Assembly: GCA_013365365.1 (NCBI GenBank)
Contig: JABVXU010000117.1
Span: 62,001 to 126,000, forward strand
Length of the DNA: 64,000 bases
Source of the DNA: Cruorifilaria tuberocauda
Lineage: Eukaryota > Nematoda > Chromadorea > Rhabditida > Onchocercidae
Direction of reading: 5' to 3'
Positions 63,887 through 64,000 of the stretch are shown in pieces. Every line of letters begins with the position of its first letter. Positions within the stretch are counted from its first letter, which is position 1. Below the pieces are notes generated by a model. It was not told the origin of the DNA and ran no database searches. It saw only the letters and a list, made by a program, of their open reading frames with translations. Position numbers and translations under genes: made by a program.

Positions 63887-64000
63887 CTGGAAATGTTTAG
63901 AATGCTTAGATCATAAGGCTTCCTGTAGATTTAACTGCATTAGATACTCGAATCACCAACAGTCCGATTGAAAGATTAATAATTACATGAAATGATTTGA

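Noticed and set aside
1..64000. Transposons, Wolbachia-derived DNA, rRNA or CRISPR arrays
   Set aside because: No transposase or reverse-transcriptase motifs, bacterial-like GC-rich genes, rRNA cores or spaced repeat arrays were seen. Small non-autonomous elements cannot be excluded by eye.

Overview
The window is AT-rich nuclear DNA of a nematode, almost certainly a filarial worm (Onchocercidae). The genes have many short exons, introns end in the nematode acceptor TTTTCAG or close variants, several start codons lie 2-30 nt behind an unpaired acceptor that looks like a spliced-leader (SL) site, and the small heat shock protein closely resembles filarial HSP12.6. I cannot name the species. 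All exon models below were built by eye from splice signals, reading phase and remembered family features; no alignment was run.

Layout. 1-19950 (minus): the 5' half of a teneurin gene (ten-1), 24 exons read, with cytoplasmic domain, one membrane span, eight EGF repeats, a carboxypeptidase-like domain and the start of the NHL propeller; the 3' half lies beyond the left edge. A possible second first exon sits at 14757-14886. 19951-30141: about 10 kb with no convincing gene, holding a GC-richer island near 27.1 kb and a GT-rich tract near 29.3 kb. 30261-44414 (plus): a complete dual oxidase gene (bli-3/DUOX), 26 exons, 1517 residues. 44415-46137: convergent spacer with a perfect 23-bp-arm palindrome. 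46138-47049 (minus): two-exon small heat shock protein of the HSP12 type. 47050-49921: spacer. 49922-53880 (minus): three-thioredoxin-domain protein disulfide isomerase (ERp72/PDIA4), 12 exons, ending KIEL. 53881-54244: short head-to-head spacer. 54245-58697 (plus): membrane-anchored RING protein with RING1 and a RING2-like module but no IBR that I can see. 59248-61264 (minus): secreted S1 serine protease, 7 exons, complete triad, unusual Arg at the specificity position. 61325-61510 (plus): possible small membrane protein. 62293-63886 and beyond (minus): C-terminal exons of a Pumilio/PUF RNA-binding protein running off the right edge.

How they relate. BLI-3 makes hydrogen peroxide used for tyrosine cross-linking of cuticle collagen, ERp72 oxidises and isomerises secreted-protein disulfides, and teneurin is a Cys-rich adhesion protein that would pass through the same secretory pathway. 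This is a loose thematic link; nothing shows an operon, and the spacers and alternating strands argue for separate units. I found no mobile element, rRNA, CRISPR or convincing tRNA. The points most worth checking are the possible alternative ten-1 N-terminus, two GC-AG introns in bli-3, degenerate EF-hands in the dual oxidase, the IBR-less RING protein, the Arg-189 protease and the 47-nt palindrome.
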